Positions 8,150-16,245 of a stretch of DNA of 64,000 bases are shown here, one piece after another. Within the stretch, counting starts at the first letter, position 1. Each line of letters begins with the position of its first letter. The stretch is from Phycisphaerae bacterium (GTDB taxonomy: Bacteria > Planctomycetota > Phycisphaerae > Sedimentisphaerales > Anaerobacaceae): positions 16,270 to 80,269 of the forward strand of contig JAQTLP010000011.1 in assembly GCA_028714855.1 (NCBI GenBank). Reading direction: 5' to 3'. The position numbers were made by a program, and so were the translations under genes. Below the pieces are notes generated by a model that worked only from the letters and a program-made list of their open reading frames with translations, was not told the DNA's origin and made no database searches.

Positions 8150-8177
8150 GGCCCTGCCCAATAGCGGGGCCTTTTTT
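8150..8177 (+). terminator. Rho-independent terminator after the cold-shock gene
   Basis: GGCCCTGC (8150-8157) pairs with GCGGGGCC (8164-8171) with one G-T wobble and a six-base loop, and is followed directly by six T residues. Confidence 0.85.
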
Positions 8178-8290
8178 ATGCGATGTTGTGTCTTTCAGTT
8201 CAGCCATCTTTTTTATTTGCTTTGTTGCTTTGCTCCTGCGTAACACTAATACTCCTCATGACGGCTTCCGGAAACAACAGCAACTTTCCC

Positions 8291-8319
8291 TTGATTTTTC
8301 CCCCAAAATATGTTAAAAT
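8291..8319 (+). promoter_or_regulatory. Predicted promoter of HGL cassette A
   Basis: TTGATT (8291-8296) and TAAAAT (8314-8319) are 17 bases apart. The second cassette has TTGACT and TATAAT 16 bases apart at the equivalent place (22210-22183, minus strand), and the bases around the -10 (AATACCC.CCAGTTT) are shared. Conservation between paralogous copies supports a working promoter. Confidence 0.6.
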
Positions 8320-8420
8320 ACCCCCCAGTTTATCAGTAGATAAACACACGTGTCCCGCCCCTCCAAGGGGCGGGATTTCAGCCCAGCAGGGCAAGTCTTC
8401 AAGCCAGCAGGCCCAAGTTT
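8314..8420 (+). ncRNA. Conserved untranslated leader of HGL cassette A (putative structured RNA)
   Basis: This stretch aligns with 22190-22111 on the minus strand. Shared words, in order, are AATACCC-CCAGTTT-TCAG-AGA and then CCCAGYAGGGCAAG, TTCA, CCAG, GG, CCAAGT. Copy A also carries a GC-rich palindrome (8354-8374) between the two blocks that copy B lacks. The conserved part lies downstream of the predicted -10 and 78 bases upstream of the ATG, so it is probably transcribed but not translated. An open frame across it (8183-8482) has no coding support. Whether it is a regulatory RNA or only conserved by recent duplication cannot be decided here. Confidence 0.4.
8354..8374. repeat. GC-rich palindrome inserted in the leader of HGL cassette A
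   Basis: CCCGCCCCT and AGGGGCGGG flank a three-base loop, a perfect 9-bp stem. It is absent from the homologous leader of cassette B and resembles the palindromes at 44157-44179 and, more distantly, 23641-23660, so it looks like a small dispersed element. Confidence 0.6.
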
Positions 8421-8497
8421 GTATCCCGCACCAATTGAGCTTAGCTCACGACTATTCGGTGCGGGGAATAACTAACAACTAAATGGAGACCTTTACA

Positions 8498-9055
8498 ATG
8501 TCCACCGAATCCCAACTTCTCGCCAACCGTCTTAACGCCCTAAAATCTACCGGCCCCCGCACCATCGAAGGCAAGGCCGTCGCCTCTCAAAACTCTATCA
8601 AGCACGGCCTGTTGGCTGAGTGCGATGTAATCACCTCCGAAAGCCAGGACGACTTCCGTCTATATCGTCAGCAGTTGCTCGATGAGTTAAACCCCGCCAG
8701 CCCTATGGAATCCATCCTCGCAGAGCGCATCGTTACCCTCTCTTGGCGATTAAAACGTGCTGGCCGCTTCCAGAACCAGGCCATCGACACCTTGAACGCC
8801 GACCAGACTAACGACCCGTTTAAAAAACTTACCCAATCCTTGTCTTTCAACTTCCCCGGCAAATCACCGAGTAGTACTGACAACTCCAACTGCGAACTGC
8901 CCCTCGGCCGTTTGGCCGTAAAAGATTTCGCAGATGCTCGAGTCCTTGAACGCCTCTTAATGTATGAACGCCGGCTGGAAAGCAGTCTCTACAAAACCCT
9001 CCTCGAATTCCAGCGCATAAACATCGCCAGAAAATTAAAAGACGAGGGCTTCTAA
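8498..9055 (+). CDS. HGL-family protein, copy A (STGPRT...EGK...KHGL; planctomycete dispersed family)
   Basis: 185-residue soluble protein of unknown function. The ATG at 8498 was chosen because GGAG lies upstream and the resulting N-terminus MSTE aligns without gaps with copy B (21474-22031), which has the same length. By eye the two share roughly 70-75 percent of residues. The N-terminal signature is KSTGPRT-IEGK-SQN-KHGL (residues 16-38), the core from about 67 to 97 (PMESILAERIVTLSWRLKRA and onward) is identical, residues 115-135 are variable, and the C-terminus returns to IARKLKDEG. The N-terminal signature recalls a family seen in many copies in planctomycete genomes, from memory. No catalytic or membrane motif is visible. 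Role unknown. Confidence 0.8.
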   Translation: MSTESQLLANRLNALKSTGPRTIEGKAVASQNSIKHGLLAECDVITSESQDDFRLYRQQLLDELNPASPMESILAERIVTLSWRLKRAGRFQNQAIDTLNADQTNDPFKKLTQSLSFNFPGKSPSSTDNSNCELPLGRLAVKDFADARVLERLLMYERRLESSLYKTLLEFQRINIARKLKDEGF

Positions 9056-9352
9056 AATGCTTTTAAACATCCGTGTTAATTTAGATAACTTATACTCAAT
9101 TTTCCGTTTGGGATTTCTTATTTTGGTAATTGGGATTTATTTGAAATTTGATATTTGTCTTTTGAAATTTTCCTCTTCCTTGTGTCTTAGTGTCTTTGTG
9201 GCAGGAAATTCAATCAATCAAAACAACAAAATTATGCAAAACGAACCCAATTTTTCAAAAAGTCAAATGTTTATAACCTTATTAAAAACAACGAGTTACA
9301 GTGGAAAAATGAAATTGGACACTTGGTTAAAACGAACCCAAACGAACCCAAT
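9056..9352 (+). repeat. Non-coding tail of HGL cassette A with AACGAACCCAA repeats
   Basis: No gene is supported here. The tail contains AACAAAATTATGC near 9225-9237, which recurs in the tail of cassette B, and three copies of AACGAACCCAA (about 9240, 9331 and 9341). The last copy runs into the stop codon of the convergent M48 protease gene. The equivalent tail of cassette B ends in the same AACGAACCCAATTT word beside a convergent gene. Open frames reading NEPNF or TQTNP across it are products of the repeat, not proteins. Confidence 0.6.
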
Positions 9353-10633
9353 TTATTTGGCAGGCAAATCGATAATTCTTTTACACCTTGGGCATTGGAC
9401 CTTGTCGGATTTGAAGTTAGGCGGGATTTTCAATTTCAGGCCGCACAGGCAGGTCAGGAAAACGAACTGGTTTATTTTCCGCATAATATCGCCGACCTGG
9501 CGCATCTGTTCGGTGCGCTGTTTATCTTTGGCTTCGGCGCCGGCCTGTCGCAAGGCGATATCCTCTTTGGTCAAGGCGGCGGCGGGGACGATTGTTTTAT
9601 GATGCGTTATGCGAGTGTAAGAGTCGGAATAATCCTTGAAAGACACGCCGCTGCTCATACTGCGGAGGATTTTGATTCTCTCTGAAATCGGCGGGTGCGT
9701 GCTGGTCAGATCAGAAAGTTTCATACTCCTGGCTTTCTTAAAGGGATTGACGATATACATCGGGGCGGTAACTTTATTGGCGGCGGCCAACTGCGGTGAC
9801 GGGTCGCCGGCGATTTTTTCAAGCGCGCCGGCGAGCCCTTCCGGGTAGCGCGTGAGGCGCGCGGCGCCGGCGTCGGCGAGATATTCGCGCTTTCTTGAGA
9901 GCGCGAAATACAACAGATAGGCCATTATGGGCGCAACGATAGCGGCGATTATGGCAATTACGAGCATAATCAACTGTGCCTGTCCGGCGTTTTTGCCGCC
10001 GGATGAATACCGGCGCCGAGAACCCATCGAGCTATAAAACATACTTCGCAAAAAAACCTGCGATATTAATACAATCGAGCCGAGCATTATTCCCGCGAGC
10101 GTAACGTAAAGAATATCACGGTGGAGGATATGGCTCATTTCGTGTGCGATGACGCCCTGAAGCTGGTCGCGATTGAGCCGGCCCAGCAGACCCGCGGTTA
10201 CCGCTACCGAGGCGGACTTGGGGCTTCGGCCCGTGGCGAAGGCGTTCGGGGCGGGGTCGGGTATGAGATAGACTTTGGGAATCGCGGGCAGGCCGGCGGC
10301 GATTTTCATCTCCTCGACCACGTTGAACAACTGCGGGTACTCGTCGTGGGTGACAAGCTTGGCGTTGCTGGCATTGAGAAGGATGTGGTCGCCGGATGAG
10401 AAGCTGACTATCATCAGGATAAACCAGAGTGTTGCAGCGAAAGCCATTCCCCAAAAACCGGCATAATTGGTTTGAATCACCCGAGGCGACTGCATTTGTT
10501 GTCGCGGCATCAGGAAACCACCGGCAGGGTCGAAAATCGAGCCGATGACGTAACCCAGCAGTAACAGAACAACTACCATCAACGCCATCAGAATGACGGA
10601 GTTTCTCTTATTGGCCCTAATCAGTTCCCACAT
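9353..10633 (-). CDS. M48-family membrane zinc protease (HtpX-like) with C-terminal zinc ribbon
   Basis: 426-residue membrane metalloprotease. Two N-terminal helices (about 12-31 and 60-79) are followed by a cytosolic domain with the zinc motif HEMSH (H164, E165, H168), two more helices, and REYLADAGAA, whose glutamate is the likely third zinc ligand. HtpX-type enzymes degrade damaged membrane proteins. Unlike HtpX (about 290 residues), this one has an extended C-terminus ending in a ribbon with C395, C397, C414 and C417, the same CxC-x16-CxxC spacing as in the rhomboid-like protein at 6636-7763. It follows lemA by 16 bases, a common LemA-M48 pairing. Its stop codon lies in the cassette A tail. 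Confidence 0.9.
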   Translation of the reverse strand: MWELIRANKRNSVILMALMVVVLLLLGYVIGSIFDPAGGFLMPRQQMQSPRVIQTNYAGFWGMAFAATLWFILMIVSFSSGDHILLNASNAKLVTHDEYPQLFNVVEEMKIAAGLPAIPKVYLIPDPAPNAFATGRSPKSASVAVTAGLLGRLNRDQLQGVIAHEMSHILHRDILYVTLAGIMLGSIVLISQVFLRSMFYSSMGSRRRYSSGGKNAGQAQLIMLVIAIIAAIVAPIMAYLLYFALSRKREYLADAGAARLTRYPEGLAGALEKIAGDPSPQLAAANKVTAPMYIVNPFKKARSMKLSDLTSTHPPISERIKILRSMSSGVSFKDYSDSYTRITHHKTIVPAAALTKEDIALRQAGAEAKDKQRTEQMRQVGDIMRKINQFVFLTCLCGLKLKIPPNFKSDKVQCPRCKRIIDLPAK

Positions 10634-10649
10634 TGTTATTTTCTAACCA

Positions 10650-11207
10650 TCAAGAAAAGCTTACCTTCGGGACTTCACGCTCGGTAGAGCTTTCAAGCTC
10701 GAAGAAATCCCGTTTGCTGAAGCTGAACATATTCGCAACCATGTTGGAGGGGAACATCTGGGTCTTGTTGTTGAAAAACAGGACCTGGTCATTGTAGCTC
10801 TGACGGGCAAAAGAGATTCTGTTCTCGGTGCCGGTCAACTCTTCCTGGACAGCGAGGAAGTTTTGATTGGCCTTGAGGTCGGGATAATTCTCGACGACGA
10901 GCATAAATTTGCTGAGTGCCTCGCCGAGAGCGCCTTCGGCCTTGGAGGCCTCGGAGACGGATTTTGCGCCCATAGCCTTACTTCTGGCTTCGGTTATGGC
11001 TTCGAAGGTGCCGCGTTCGTGCTGCATGTAGCCCTTTGCGGTTTCGACAAGATTGGGAATCAGGTCGTGCCTGCGCTTGAGCTGGACGTCAATCTGCGAC
11101 CAGGAGTTGTCGACCTGGTTGCGAAGTCCTACAAGTGAGTTGTAAATGCCTATTACGAAAACAATGAGCAAAACAAGGGCAGCGGCTATAACGATTAGTG
11201 GTGTCAT
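10650..11207 (-). CDS. lemA: LemA family protein
   Basis: 185-residue LemA-type protein with one N-terminal transmembrane helix (about 4-22) and a helical cytosolic bundle. The signature LRNQVDNSWSQIDVQLKRRH, then DLIPNLVETAKGY, is present. Function in the family is poorly defined; it is often found beside M48 proteases, as here, and may act as their membrane partner. The ATG has AAAGGAG upstream on the minus strand. It is first in a two-gene operon with the downstream protease. Confidence 0.92.
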   Translation of the reverse strand: MTPLIVIAAALVLLIVFVIGIYNSLVGLRNQVDNSWSQIDVQLKRRHDLIPNLVETAKGYMQHERGTFEAITEARSKAMGAKSVSEASKAEGALGEALSKFMLVVENYPDLKANQNFLAVQEELTGTENRISFARQSYNDQVLFFNNKTQMFPSNMVANMFSFSKRDFFELESSTEREVPKVSFS

Positions 11208-11252
11208 AACTTTTCTCCTTTAGCGAACAGTTTTAAATCTTAAACCAAACGG

Positions 11253-12380
11253 CTATCGTGCAAGAAACTTATACACGGTCAGCTGCGTATATTTTTCACC
11301 CGGGGTTAAAACAGTAGAGGCGAAATTAGTTTTGTTGGGCGCATCGGGGAAATGCTGCGCCTCGAGACAGAAGCCGGCGTGCTTGTTATAGACGGCGTCT
11401 TTTCCCTTGAGGGTGCCATCAAGGAAGTTTCCGGAATAGAACTGAAGGCCCGGCTCGGTGGTGAAAACTTCGAGAATGCGGCCGGTCTTCGGCTCATAGA
11501 CCGAAGCCGCCGGCGCCAGCGAACCATTGGAGCTATTAAGGACATAATTGTGGTCGTAGCCGCCTTCGACTTGTTTTATGCGTGAGCCGATGGTCATCGG
11601 CTTGGTGAAATCCCAAGGTGTGCCTTTTACAGCTTTTATTTCGCCGGTCGGTATGAGGGTCTTATCAACTGGGGTGAAATGGTCGGCGAAAATCTGCATC
11701 TCGTGTCCGAGGACGTCGCCTGAATTGTAGCCGGCGAGGTTGAAGTAGCTATGGTGTGTGAGATTGACAACGGTGGCTTTGTCGGTTTCGGCTTCGTAGG
11801 TAATCTTTAACTCGTTCTTGTCTGTCAGTGTGTAAACGACTGTGCAGGAGAGGCTGCCGGGGTAGCCTTCTTCACCGTCACGACTTTTGTAAGTCAGTTT
11901 CAGTGCGGGGCCTTCTTTGGTTTGCTCTGGTTTTGCGCTCCATACAACCTTGTCGTATCCTTTTTTGCCGCCGTGGAGATGATTCGGGCCGTCATTCGTT
12001 GCGAGGGTGTAGTCGACGCCGTCGAGGGTGAACTTGCCTTTGGCGATACGGTTTCCGAAACGGCCGATTAACGCGCCGAAATAGGGGGATTTTTTGGCGT
12101 AATCGTCAACGCTGTCGCAGCCCAATACGATGTCGGCAAATTTTCCGTTGCGGTCGGGCACCTGAAGCGACGTTACAATACCACCGTAAGTTATGATTTC
12201 GGCTTTCAAGCCGTTGGCGTTGGTCAGGGTGTATAAATCAACGCTTTTTCCGTCATCTGTTTTTCCAAAGAACTGTTTTTTGATGTCCATCTTTTTTTCT
12301 CCACATTTAGTAGGTCCATTACAACCGAATACAAATAATACTGCAACAGCAGTTAGAATTGAAACATACCTGGTTTTCAT
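11253..12380 (-). CDS. galM: Aldose 1-epimerase (mutarotase), lipoprotein form
   Basis: 375-residue GalM-type enzyme interconverting alpha and beta anomers of free sugars. Catalytic regions seen are NHLHGG, THHSYFNLAG (acid histidine) and a C-terminal CLEAQHFPDAPN (base glutamate). The N-terminus is a lipoprotein signal (VFGC, lipidated Cys about 20), so the enzyme should sit in the envelope, unlike cytosolic GalM. It is the last gene of the arabinose-type operon, 48 bases after the isomerase gene, and may convert incoming sugar to the anomer used by the symporter or isomerase. Confidence 0.92.
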   Translation of the reverse strand: MKTRYVSILTAVAVLFVFGCNGPTKCGEKKMDIKKQFFGKTDDGKSVDLYTLTNANGLKAEIITYGGIVTSLQVPDRNGKFADIVLGCDSVDDYAKKSPYFGALIGRFGNRIAKGKFTLDGVDYTLATNDGPNHLHGGKKGYDKVVWSAKPEQTKEGPALKLTYKSRDGEEGYPGSLSCTVVYTLTDKNELKITYEAETDKATVVNLTHHSYFNLAGYNSGDVLGHEMQIFADHFTPVDKTLIPTGEIKAVKGTPWDFTKPMTIGSRIKQVEGGYDHNYVLNSSNGSLAPAASVYEPKTGRILEVFTTEPGLQFYSGNFLDGTLKGKDAVYNKHAGFCLEAQHFPDAPNKTNFASTVLTPGEKYTQLTVYKFLAR

Positions 12381-12428
12381 TTAGTTTACTCCTTAAACTT
12401 TTCGAGATTCGGCTCTTTGCATAGTGAT

Positions 12429-13835
12429 TTACCTGTGACGATAAACTTCCCAGCCCATATAGCTGCCGAGGGCTTCGGCAATTGCGTCAGCTTTTTGGCA
12501 TATATTTACGGCAACGTGATGCTCAAAGCCCATCCTGCAGATGTACCGTAAAAGATTCTGGAGGTTGGGGATTCTCATTACGCCGAAGCCGCCGAAGGTG
12601 TCGAGTTTGTCATTCGTGAACTGGCCTTCGCCCGTATATGCACTAATAACGCCGCTTGTGTCATCGGTAGTGGTTCTGCAGAAGGTCGCCTCATTAGGAG
12701 CTATTCTGCCGACGACCGTACCGTAAGTATTTTCCTTGCCTACCGTACCTGCGATTATCTCCTGATAATCCATCTTGGCATTTTTGAAAAATGACAGGGG
12801 GATATTGCTGCAATGGAACAAGACGCACTTGTCGGGGTCGTCGGCGTAGTTATTGTTCCAGTCCAGAATCGCACTTGGTGTGCCGCCTGCCAGCTGGAGA
12901 ATATACATCCCCAGCAAGCCTGTAATATCAACTTCGCAGGCGCTCGGTGTCAGAGATTCACTCATCATGCTCATAAGCGTACAGGGTACTATTCCGAAGA
13001 ATTCCTCGAGACTGGTCCAGCACTGAACAGCAGTGCCGTTAATTTCGTTGTCCTTGATCCATCGGTCTAACACTACGCCGAATTTGGCCATCTTCAAAAG
13101 GGCATCGGCAGGAATTGATTTTGCTGGAATATATTTCCCGATAGCACTTAGCTTGGCTTTAACAGCTCTATCATTGTCGGAGAGCAATTCAATCTTTCCA
13201 AGGACTTCAGATAAATCCAGTGTTTCTACTGTAATGTCTGAAAGAGCCAGGAGTTTTTCGCTGTAGCGGACGGTGTTAAAAGCCGCCGGCCTGGCGCCGA
13301 TGGCGCCAAAACGCACGTTTTGAAGACCTTTGACGATTCGGCAGACGGAAGCAAAATCATCGATGTCTCTCTTGAATTCAACCGATGCAGCTTTAACAGT
13401 ATGTGATTTTGTCAAAGTATAAGGGATACCAGCCTGCCTGAGATTATTGCAAACGCTGATTTTACCGCAGAAAGAATCCCGCCTGTCGGCTATGGTCATT
13501 TTACCCGAAATATCCGGCTCAGCCTGAATTAAAATTGGCACCTTAAGCCCTGAGCGTTTGATTGTTTCTGCAACACCTCTCTCGTCACCGAAATTAGGGA
13601 GCGTTACAATTATGCCGTCGATATTTTCGGAGTTCTTCGCAAAAAGGGCGGCGCATTTTTTTGCATCGGCAAAAGTTTCAATGGCACCGTATTTTGCATC
13701 CTGCATTGACAGAGACACCGTGTTGAAATCGTTTTTCTTAAGGACGTCGAGTATCTCTTTGCGTCCCGATTTCGCCAGGTAGTCTGGGAAAAACCCTCTG
13801 TTGCCGACGATAACACCGAAGGTGGTTTTCTTCAT
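12429..13835 (-). CDS. L-fucose/L-arabinose isomerase-family protein (probable L-arabinose isomerase by context)
   Basis: 468-residue protein of the L-fucose isomerase-like fold (COG2407 type). It begins TFGVIVGNRGFFPDYLAKSGR and contains the conserved blocks NFGDERGVAETIKRSG, RFGAIGARP and CWTSLEEFFGIVPC. These proteins interconvert an aldose and a ketose in the cytosol using a divalent metal. Because it sits directly downstream of araD and araB and no classical AraA is present, conversion of L-arabinose to L-ribulose is the most likely role; this is inference from context. The ATG at 13835 has GGAACGGAA upstream. Confidence 0.75.
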   Translation of the reverse strand: MKKTTFGVIVGNRGFFPDYLAKSGRKEILDVLKKNDFNTVSLSMQDAKYGAIETFADAKKCAALFAKNSENIDGIIVTLPNFGDERGVAETIKRSGLKVPILIQAEPDISGKMTIADRRDSFCGKISVCNNLRQAGIPYTLTKSHTVKAASVEFKRDIDDFASVCRIVKGLQNVRFGAIGARPAAFNTVRYSEKLLALSDITVETLDLSEVLGKIELLSDNDRAVKAKLSAIGKYIPAKSIPADALLKMAKFGVVLDRWIKDNEINGTAVQCWTSLEEFFGIVPCTLMSMMSESLTPSACEVDITGLLGMYILQLAGGTPSAILDWNNNYADDPDKCVLFHCSNIPLSFFKNAKMDYQEIIAGTVGKENTYGTVVGRIAPNEATFCRTTTDDTSGVISAYTGEGQFTNDKLDTFGGFGVMRIPNLQNLLRYICRMGFEHHVAVNICQKADAIAEALGSYMGWEVYRHR

Positions 13836-13853
13836 TTCCGTTCCTTTACGAAA

Positions 13854-14543
13854 TTATTTTTGTCCATAATAAGCATCTTTGCCGTGTTTCCGCAAGTAGT
13901 GTTTGTCCAGGAGCACCTTATCAATCTGACCTTGTTTCGGATTGATGTTTACAGTTCCCAGGGCTATCTCTGCTATTTGCTCAAGCACGACGGCGGCTTC
14001 AACGGCATAAGCGGGGGTTTTGCCCCACGTGAATGGGCCGTGGCTTGCTACCAAGACGGCCGGGGTCTGCATTGGGTCTAAACCGGCGAATCTTTTAACA
14101 ATGGCCTTGCCCGTGTTCAGCTCATAATCGTTTTTTATCTCGTTAGCTGTCATTAGTTTGGTGACCGGTATCGGGCCATAGAAATAATCGGCGTGGGTGG
14201 TTCCGAAGCAGGGTATTTCCCGACAGGCCTGTGCCCACATAGTTGCATAAATAGAATGTGCGTGACATACGCCTCCGATGGTCTTGAAATTTCTGTAAAG
14301 CTCAAGATGGGTCGGCGTATCAGATGAAGGTGCGAGACTGCCCTCGACGATATTTGCGTCTAAATCAAGCAATACCATTTTGTTGGGGTTGAGCTCGTCG
14401 TAAGGGACGCCGCTCGGCTTGATGGCTACTACGCCGGTGCCGCGGTCTATTCCGCTTACGTTGCCCCAGCTATAAATTGTCAGCTTTTGTCTATTAAGCT
14501 CGATATTAGCTTCGCAGACTGCTTTTTTTAATTCCTCATGCAT
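13854..14543 (-). CDS. araD: L-ribulose-5-phosphate 4-epimerase
   Basis: 229-residue class II aldolase-family enzyme converting L-ribulose 5-phosphate to D-xylulose 5-phosphate. Zinc-binding HAHSIYATMWAQ and HADYF are seen, with SGIDRGTG and KPSGVPYDEL for phosphate and substrate binding. The ATG at 14543 (protein starts MHEELKKAV) was preferred to an upstream TTG at 14561 because it gives the usual family N-terminus and AAGAG lies nine bases upstream; the gene then starts 11 bases after araB. Confidence 0.92.
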   Translation of the reverse strand: MHEELKKAVCEANIELNRQKLTIYSWGNVSGIDRGTGVVAIKPSGVPYDELNPNKMVLLDLDANIVEGSLAPSSDTPTHLELYRNFKTIGGVCHAHSIYATMWAQACREIPCFGTTHADYFYGPIPVTKLMTANEIKNDYELNTGKAIVKRFAGLDPMQTPAVLVASHGPFTWGKTPAYAVEAAVVLEQIAEIALGTVNINPKQGQIDKVLLDKHYLRKHGKDAYYGQK

Positions 14544-14554
14544 TTGAATAACTC

Positions 14555-16240
14555 TTAACAATTCACTTTGTCTTTTATATCCAAGAGATATTTCATTACA
14601 TTTGCCATTTTGCCTGAATAACTCTCCAATCCGAAGCCATCGTGCAGTTGTTTGTACAATAAATAGAGCTGTTTGTAAACCTTGTGGTTTTCGGGATTAG
14701 GCCTGTAGGCGGTATCTTTCATTCCGCACATAGCGGCCTGAGCATCGGCGAAATTGTCGAAGCCGCCGGATTTTTTCCCAGCCGCTACCGCACCGGCTAT
14801 GGCTGAACCGAGGGCGCAGGTCTGAGCAGAGCGGGCTATTTTCATTTCTCTGCCTATCACGTCAGCATAAATTTGCATCAGCAAAGGGTTCTTCTCAGCT
14901 ATTCCGCCGCAGTTGATGACCTCATTAATTTTGATGCCGTATTCTTCAAATCTGTTAATGATGGTCAGAGCGCCGTAAGCAGTTGCCTCAATCAGCGCCC
15001 GGTAAATCTCCACAGGAGTCGTATGGAGTGTCTGGCCCAGCAGCAGGCCTGTCAGCCGCTGGTCAACAAGTATCGTTCTGTTTCCATTGTTCCAATCGAG
15101 GGCCAGCAGGCCAGATTGGCCCGGTTTTAGTTTTGCGGCCTCTTTGGTGAGGGCTTTATGCGAGCTTGCTGTGGGACCTCCCGGCTGAATATAATTTACG
15201 AACCAGTTGAAGATGTCACCGACGGCTGATTGGCCGGCTTCGAGTCCCCAGAAGCCGGGCAGGATTGAACTGTCGACTATTCCGCATATACCCGGAATGT
15301 CGGCTAAATCTTTATCAGCGGGCCAGACCACCATATCACAGGTGCTGGTGCCGATGATTTTCACTAATTTGCCGGTGCTTATTCCCGAGCCTACACCGCC
15401 CAGATGAGCGTCGAACGCGCCCATCGCCACCGGTATTCCTGCTTTCAGACCGAGCTTATTCGCCCAATCTTTCGTGAGGTTACCTGCCTTTTGGTCAATG
15501 GCGTATGTTTTGTCGCCTAAAGTATCACGGAGCTTTCCGAGTTTCGGGTCGAGCTTTGCGAGGAAATCTTTGGCCGGGTATCCGCCCCAGTTGTCGTTGA
15601 ACATAGCCTTGTGACCGGCGGCGCATCTGCAGCGTTTGATTTTCTGCGGGTTTGTGGTTCCTGTCAGCAGCGCCGTCATGAAATCGGCGTGCTCAACCCA
15701 GGTATAGGCGGCGTCGAAAACTTTAGGGTCAGCACGAAGGCAATGCAGAATCTTACTGAAGAACCATTCCGACGAATACGTTCCGCCGCACTTGGCCAGA
15801 TATTCGGGGTGCTCCTTCTCAGCCAGTTCTGTAATTTCAGCAGCCTCGGCGTGGCCGGTATGGTCTTTCCACAGCCAGGCGTGGGCGTTGGGATTCTTTT
15901 TGAATTCGTTCAGCATCGCCAGTGGTGTTCCGTTATTATCAACCGGCAGGGGGGTTGAGCCGGTCGTATCGATGCCGATACCTATGATTTGACCTGCATC
16001 GAATTTCTTAACGGTTTTCTTCGCTTGAAGTATGGCCTTTTTAATCGTAACTTCCATACCTTTTACATAATCCGCGGGGTTTTGCCTCGCCAGGTTGTGG
16101 TCGGATTGGTCAAGAATAATACCGGCTTCGCCTGTTTCGTATTCGTGCACGGCGGTACCCAGCTCGTTGCCGTTAGTAACGTCAACTATCAGGCATCTTA
16201 CTGAGTTAGTTCCGTAATCTAAACCAATCGTATAGGCCAT
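14555..16240 (-). CDS. araB: Ribulokinase (FGGY family)
   Basis: 561-residue carbohydrate kinase phosphorylating L-ribulose with ATP, the usual length for AraB. Seen: N-terminal GLDYGTNSVRCLIVD (phosphate-binding loop 1), GIGIDTTGSTPLPVD, the central GAFDAHLGGVGSG, and the C-terminal FGGY-type NCGGIAEKNPLLMQIYADV with the ATP-binding region. Next to araD it defines the pathway as L-arabinose (or L-ribulose) catabolism. It follows the symporter gene by 5 bases. Confidence 0.94.
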   Translation of the reverse strand: MAYTIGLDYGTNSVRCLIVDVTNGNELGTAVHEYETGEAGIILDQSDHNLARQNPADYVKGMEVTIKKAILQAKKTVKKFDAGQIIGIGIDTTGSTPLPVDNNGTPLAMLNEFKKNPNAHAWLWKDHTGHAEAAEITELAEKEHPEYLAKCGGTYSSEWFFSKILHCLRADPKVFDAAYTWVEHADFMTALLTGTTNPQKIKRCRCAAGHKAMFNDNWGGYPAKDFLAKLDPKLGKLRDTLGDKTYAIDQKAGNLTKDWANKLGLKAGIPVAMGAFDAHLGGVGSGISTGKLVKIIGTSTCDMVVWPADKDLADIPGICGIVDSSILPGFWGLEAGQSAVGDIFNWFVNYIQPGGPTASSHKALTKEAAKLKPGQSGLLALDWNNGNRTILVDQRLTGLLLGQTLHTTPVEIYRALIEATAYGALTIINRFEEYGIKINEVINCGGIAEKNPLLMQIYADVIGREMKIARSAQTCALGSAIAGAVAAGKKSGGFDNFADAQAAMCGMKDTAYRPNPENHKVYKQLYLLYKQLHDGFGLESYSGKMANVMKYLLDIKDKVNC

Positions 16241-16245
16241 AGATA

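Noticed and set aside
8183..8482. 99-codon frame on the plus strand upstream of HGL copy A
   Set aside because: It runs through the predicted promoter, the conserved leader and a palindrome, has no ribosome binding site and is not present in the leader of copy B.
9057..9685. Plus-strand frames of 120-181 codons after HGL copy A
   Set aside because: They combine repeat words (NEPNF, TQTNP) with antisense of the M48 protease gene.
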